DNA of 40,169 bases from Lujinxingiaceae bacterium (lineage in GTDB: Bacteria > Myxococcota_A > Bradymonadia > Bradymonadales > Bradymonadaceae): the NCBI GenBank assembly GCA_013697635.1, contig JACCWM010000064.1, forward strand, positions 1 to 40,169, given 5' to 3'. Under the pieces are notes generated by a model. That model worked only from the letters and a program-made list of their open reading frames with translations, had not been told where the DNA came from and searched no databases. Below are positions 37,975 to 40,169 of this stretch, in pieces (the first letter of the stretch is position 1; each line of letters opens with the position of its first letter). Made by a program: the position numbers and the translations under genes.

Positions 37975-39999
37975 TCAGGGGCCCAGGAGCCTGACCGGCG
38001 CCCCAACCGCCTCACTTTCGGCCTTGTTGTTACCGAGGCGGCCTTTGTCCTGCTCCCCCCAACAAAAACCCAGCCCGTTTTCGCGCACGCCGCAGGTGTG
38101 AAACCACCCGGCGCCGACATGTTTCCAGTTCTGCCCATTGATTAGGGCCGGGTCACTGACGTTGGCTGTAGCGTTATCGGCCGCTTGTCTGCGGTTGTTG
38201 TAGCCCCAACAATAGAGTTTCGTGTCGCCACGAATTCCGCACGTGTGGTTGCGTCCTGTGAAGATGGCCACCCACTTGTAGCTGCCGCTCACGAGGGCTG
38301 GCACGGGGCTGGCCGACGGACTAAGCGTTCCGAGCTGGCGGTTGGCGTTTGAGCCCCAGCAATAGGCGGATTCGTTGGTGTGACTGTTGCTGATCTCAAT
38401 GGCGCAGGTGTGGTTTTCGCCGGCTGCCACCGAATGCCACTCTCCAGAGATGCGCAGCAGTGGTGATTCAGCGGCGGCGTCGATCACGCCCAATTGGCCA
38501 TCGTTGTTGCTACCCCAGCAAAAGAGGGCCTTGGCACCGCTGGTGACATTGATTCCGCAACTGTGATTGGCGCCCGCGCTGATTTCAGTCCATTTATCGG
38601 ACTCGCCAATTTGCGTGGGCTGATGCACAACGCGGTTCAGTGTGCCCACCTGGCCAAGATCATTGCTTCCCCAGCACCACAGCTCGCCGTTGGTGAGAAT
38701 GGCGCAGCTATGGTCTTTGCCTGCGCTCACAGAACTCCAACCCCTCTGGGCGCCTGGGGTGACCTCGATGGGTTCGGTTTCGTCCGGAAAATCTGCGGTC
38801 AAAGTGCCGAGCTGGCCGCGATGGTTTCGGCCCCAGCACCACAGTGAGTCGTCTTTGCGAATTGCACAGGCATGAGAATCACCAACGGAGACGCTCTTCC
38901 ATCGATGGGCGGGCGCCACGGCGACCATCGTGGCGCTTGAGTCCTTGGTCCCATTTCCGAGTTGTCCAGACTCGTTTGATCCCCAGCACCACAGCGTTTC
39001 ATCCTTCATCACAGCACAGGTAGACTCCCCGCCGGCGGCGAGCTGATCAATGCTCGGGTGTTCGACGTGCCAGAGATGCTTGGTGATCGGGCCTGAGTTT
39101 TCCAGGTTGTCGAAGGCCTGAACGTTGACGTAATGGCGCAATAGAGTGGTCTCGCTGGCGCGCAAAACGGTGAAGGTCTCGACCGGATTACAAACGCCGA
39201 GTGTTGGGGTATCGTCGTTTTGGCTGACAGCGCACAAGAATTTGCACTGCTCGCCACAGTCGAAGTTGAAGGTTTGCGTGCGGTGATAGTCCGCGCGGCC
39301 AGCTTCCATGGTGACGCTGACCTCAGGTCCGACGGTGTCGACCTCAAAGTCGTGTTGCGCCGGCGCGCTGCGGCGGCCGGTGCTGTCGATCGCTGTGACG
39401 TGGAAGGTGTAATCGCCGTCATCAAGGCCGGAGTAGGCAATCGATCCCTGGTTGCACGGCGCTTCTGCGCCTGCGCTGCCGGTTTTTTGCAGGCGGCAGG
39501 CAAAGGTGCAGGGCGCGTTGTCACCGCTGCAGGTAAAACTAAAAAAGGGCGCAGGGTCCGAACTTCGCAGATCTGGCATCTCCTCAATCATGACGGTCGG
39601 AGCACTGAGATCAACCTCCCAGATGTACCAATTATCCGGGCCGCGCGCGTCGCCCAGCACGGTCTTGATCGAGAATTTCTGGCTGCCCTCGCCAACCTCG
39701 AACTCCTGTGGCGAGGTGCAGGGTACAAAGAGATCGCTGACTTCGTAGCGTTTACACTCGAGCGTGCAGCCTTCGGGGAGGCAATGAAACTCGAAGCGCG
39801 CGATCGGGTCGTTGGTGAGCACAGGCGGTTTCAGGGTGTAGACGGCCATCATGTTGGGGTCGGTGTTGTTGGTGTTGTTGTTGTTGCTGTTGTTGGTGTT
39901 GTTGCTGTTGTTGGTGTTGTTGTTGCTCGGAGGGCGGGGCTCGTCGAGGTCGGAGCCAAAGATGCAACCGGAAAGAGCAAGAATTGACGCCAGGCTCAC
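37975..39999 (-). CDS. RCC1-repeat lipoprotein with Asn-rich tether (674 aa)
   Basis: Lipobox LALSGC is followed by IFGSDLDEP and a low-complexity tether (NNNTNNSNNTNNSNNNNTNN). Three Cys-rich Ig-like modules come next (FEFHCLPEGCTLEC; FSFTCSGDNAPCTFACRL; FNFDCGEQCKFLC). The C-terminal half has seven RCC1 repeats, each with a HxCA/GI...LWCWGxNxxGQLG pattern, enough for a complete seven-bladed propeller. It is likely exposed on the outer membrane surface; a binding function is plausible but unknown. The GTG at 39999 has AAGG upstream, yet leaves only 11 residues before the lipid Cys and no basic residue. The in-frame upstream sequence (CPRKATWTNFARLV) would complete a normal signal, so a non-standard start or sequence error is possible. 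Confidence 0.9.
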   Translation of the reverse strand: MSLASILALSGCIFGSDLDEPRPPSNNNTNNSNNTNNSNNNNTNNTDPNMMAVYTLKPPVLTNDPIARFEFHCLPEGCTLECKRYEVSDLFVPCTSPQEFEVGEGSQKFSIKTVLGDARGPDNWYIWEVDLSAPTVMIEEMPDLRSSDPAPFFSFTCSGDNAPCTFACRLQKTGSAGAEAPCNQGSIAYSGLDDGDYTFHVTAIDSTGRRSAPAQHDFEVDTVGPEVSVTMEAGRADYHRTQTFNFDCGEQCKFLCAVSQNDDTPTLGVCNPVETFTVLRASETTLLRHYVNVQAFDNLENSGPITKHLWHVEHPSIDQLAAGGESTCAVMKDETLWCWGSNESGQLGNGTKDSSATMVAVAPAHRWKSVSVGDSHACAIRKDDSLWCWGRNHRGQLGTLTADFPDETEPIEVTPGAQRGWSSVSAGKDHSCAILTNGELWCWGSNDLGQVGTLNRVVHQPTQIGESDKWTEISAGANHSCGINVTSGAKALFCWGSNNDGQLGVIDAAAESPLLRISGEWHSVAAGENHTCAIEISNSHTNESAYCWGSNANRQLGTLSPSASPVPALVSGSYKWVAIFTGRNHTCGIRGDTKLYCWGYNNRRQAADNATANVSDPALINGQNWKHVGAGWFHTCGVRENGLGFCWGEQDKGRLGNNKAESEAVGAPVRLLGP
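39863..39930. repeat. Trinucleotide repeat encoding the Asn-rich tether
   Basis: A tract of AAC-type triplets (read as TTG/GTT on the plus strand) with interspersed Thr and Ser codons lies near the start of the RCC1 lipoprotein gene. Such tracts can slip in replication by whole codons, which would change tether length without breaking the frame. Confidence 0.8.
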
Positions 40000-40083
40000 A
40001 AGCCTTGCGAAGTTCGTCCATGTCGCTTTTCGTGGGCAAGATCTAGTACTCGGCCACAGGGGTTTTGATCGGTTGAATCAGCA

Positions 40084-40169
40084 TCATTCTAAGGTCGGTA
40101 ATGCGGCCGGATCGATGAGGAGACGGATGGTGCGGGCCTTTCCAGGTATGCGGGTGATGAGCCCAAGTT
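40084..40169 (-). CDS. Possible 3' end of a gene running off the window
   Basis: On the minus strand an open frame enters from the window edge and reads LGLITRIPGKARTIRLLID, then PAALPTLE and a TGA at 40084-40086. The composition looks protein-like, but the piece is only 27 residues and matches no family I recognise. It may equally be chance. The 40000-40083 interval holds nothing else clear. Confidence 0.25.
   Translation of the reverse strand, partial: LGLITRIPGKARTIRLLIDPAALPTLE

Noticed and set aside
39863-39930. CRISPR-like short repeats
   Set aside because: They are in-frame trinucleotide repeats coding for an Asn/Thr/Ser linker; there are no spacers.

Overview
The window is G+C-rich bacterial DNA that looks chromosomal. 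Several traits point to the Bradymonadales/Myxococcota (former deltaproteobacterial) group: many lipoproteins with clear lipoboxes, a DUF6184-like cysteine-rich lipoprotein, an RCC1-propeller lipoprotein tethered by an Asn/Thr/Ser linker, an ABCG-like transporter split into two genes, and frequent GTG/TTG starts. This assignment is inferred from gene content; no rRNA or phylogenetic marker was tested. I see no rRNA, tRNA, CRISPR array, prophage or intact insertion sequence.

Layout. 1-444: window-edge hairpin and a small EF-hand-like protein. 522-4355 (minus): ABC ATPase, ABC-2 permease and a membrane-anchored beta-helix protein. 4375-7137 (plus): LuxE-type acyl-protein synthetase and a MutS-like ATPase. 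7229-11503 (plus): pyruvate phosphate dikinase and a DUF362 protein with four C-terminal cysteines. 11514-11888 (minus): DUF6184-like lipoprotein. 11889-12576: gene-free interval with a 26-bp terminal-inverted-repeat element. 12577-18919 (minus): a tripartite drug-efflux operon of TetR regulator, lipoprotein adaptor, and one 1509-aa protein fusing the RND pump to a TolC-like outer membrane factor. Tandem palindromic operators precede it. 19384-19575: a small acidic/charged protein with a structured leader and terminator. 19680-23714 (minus): SixA phosphatase, UMF1 MFS transporter, FadL porin and deoxynucleoside kinase. 23907-25721 (plus): small membrane protein and a lipoprotein with two DsbA-like domains.

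25755-30847 is the most distinctive region. A lysine-ketoglutarate-reductase-like dehydrogenase and an ATP-grasp ligase form a two-gene minus-strand operon. It is divergent from a FecA-type TonB-dependent receptor, and a strong Fur-box match lies in the shared promoter region. I infer an iron-regulated opine/peptide metallophore made and re-imported by this locus.

30957-40169: UbiB/ABC1 kinase, a decayed WD40-repeat fragment, an OmpA-like protein, a YcbB-like L,D-transpeptidase, a TlyA methyltransferase, and two paralogous lipoproteins on the opposite strand (one with a seven-repeat RCC1 domain). A duplicated tlyA 3' end between the two lipoprotein genes shows that the smaller one was inserted or duplicated at the end of tlyA. 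The cell-envelope theme is strong across the window: lipoproteins, porins, efflux, peptidoglycan cross-linking and disulfide chemistry.
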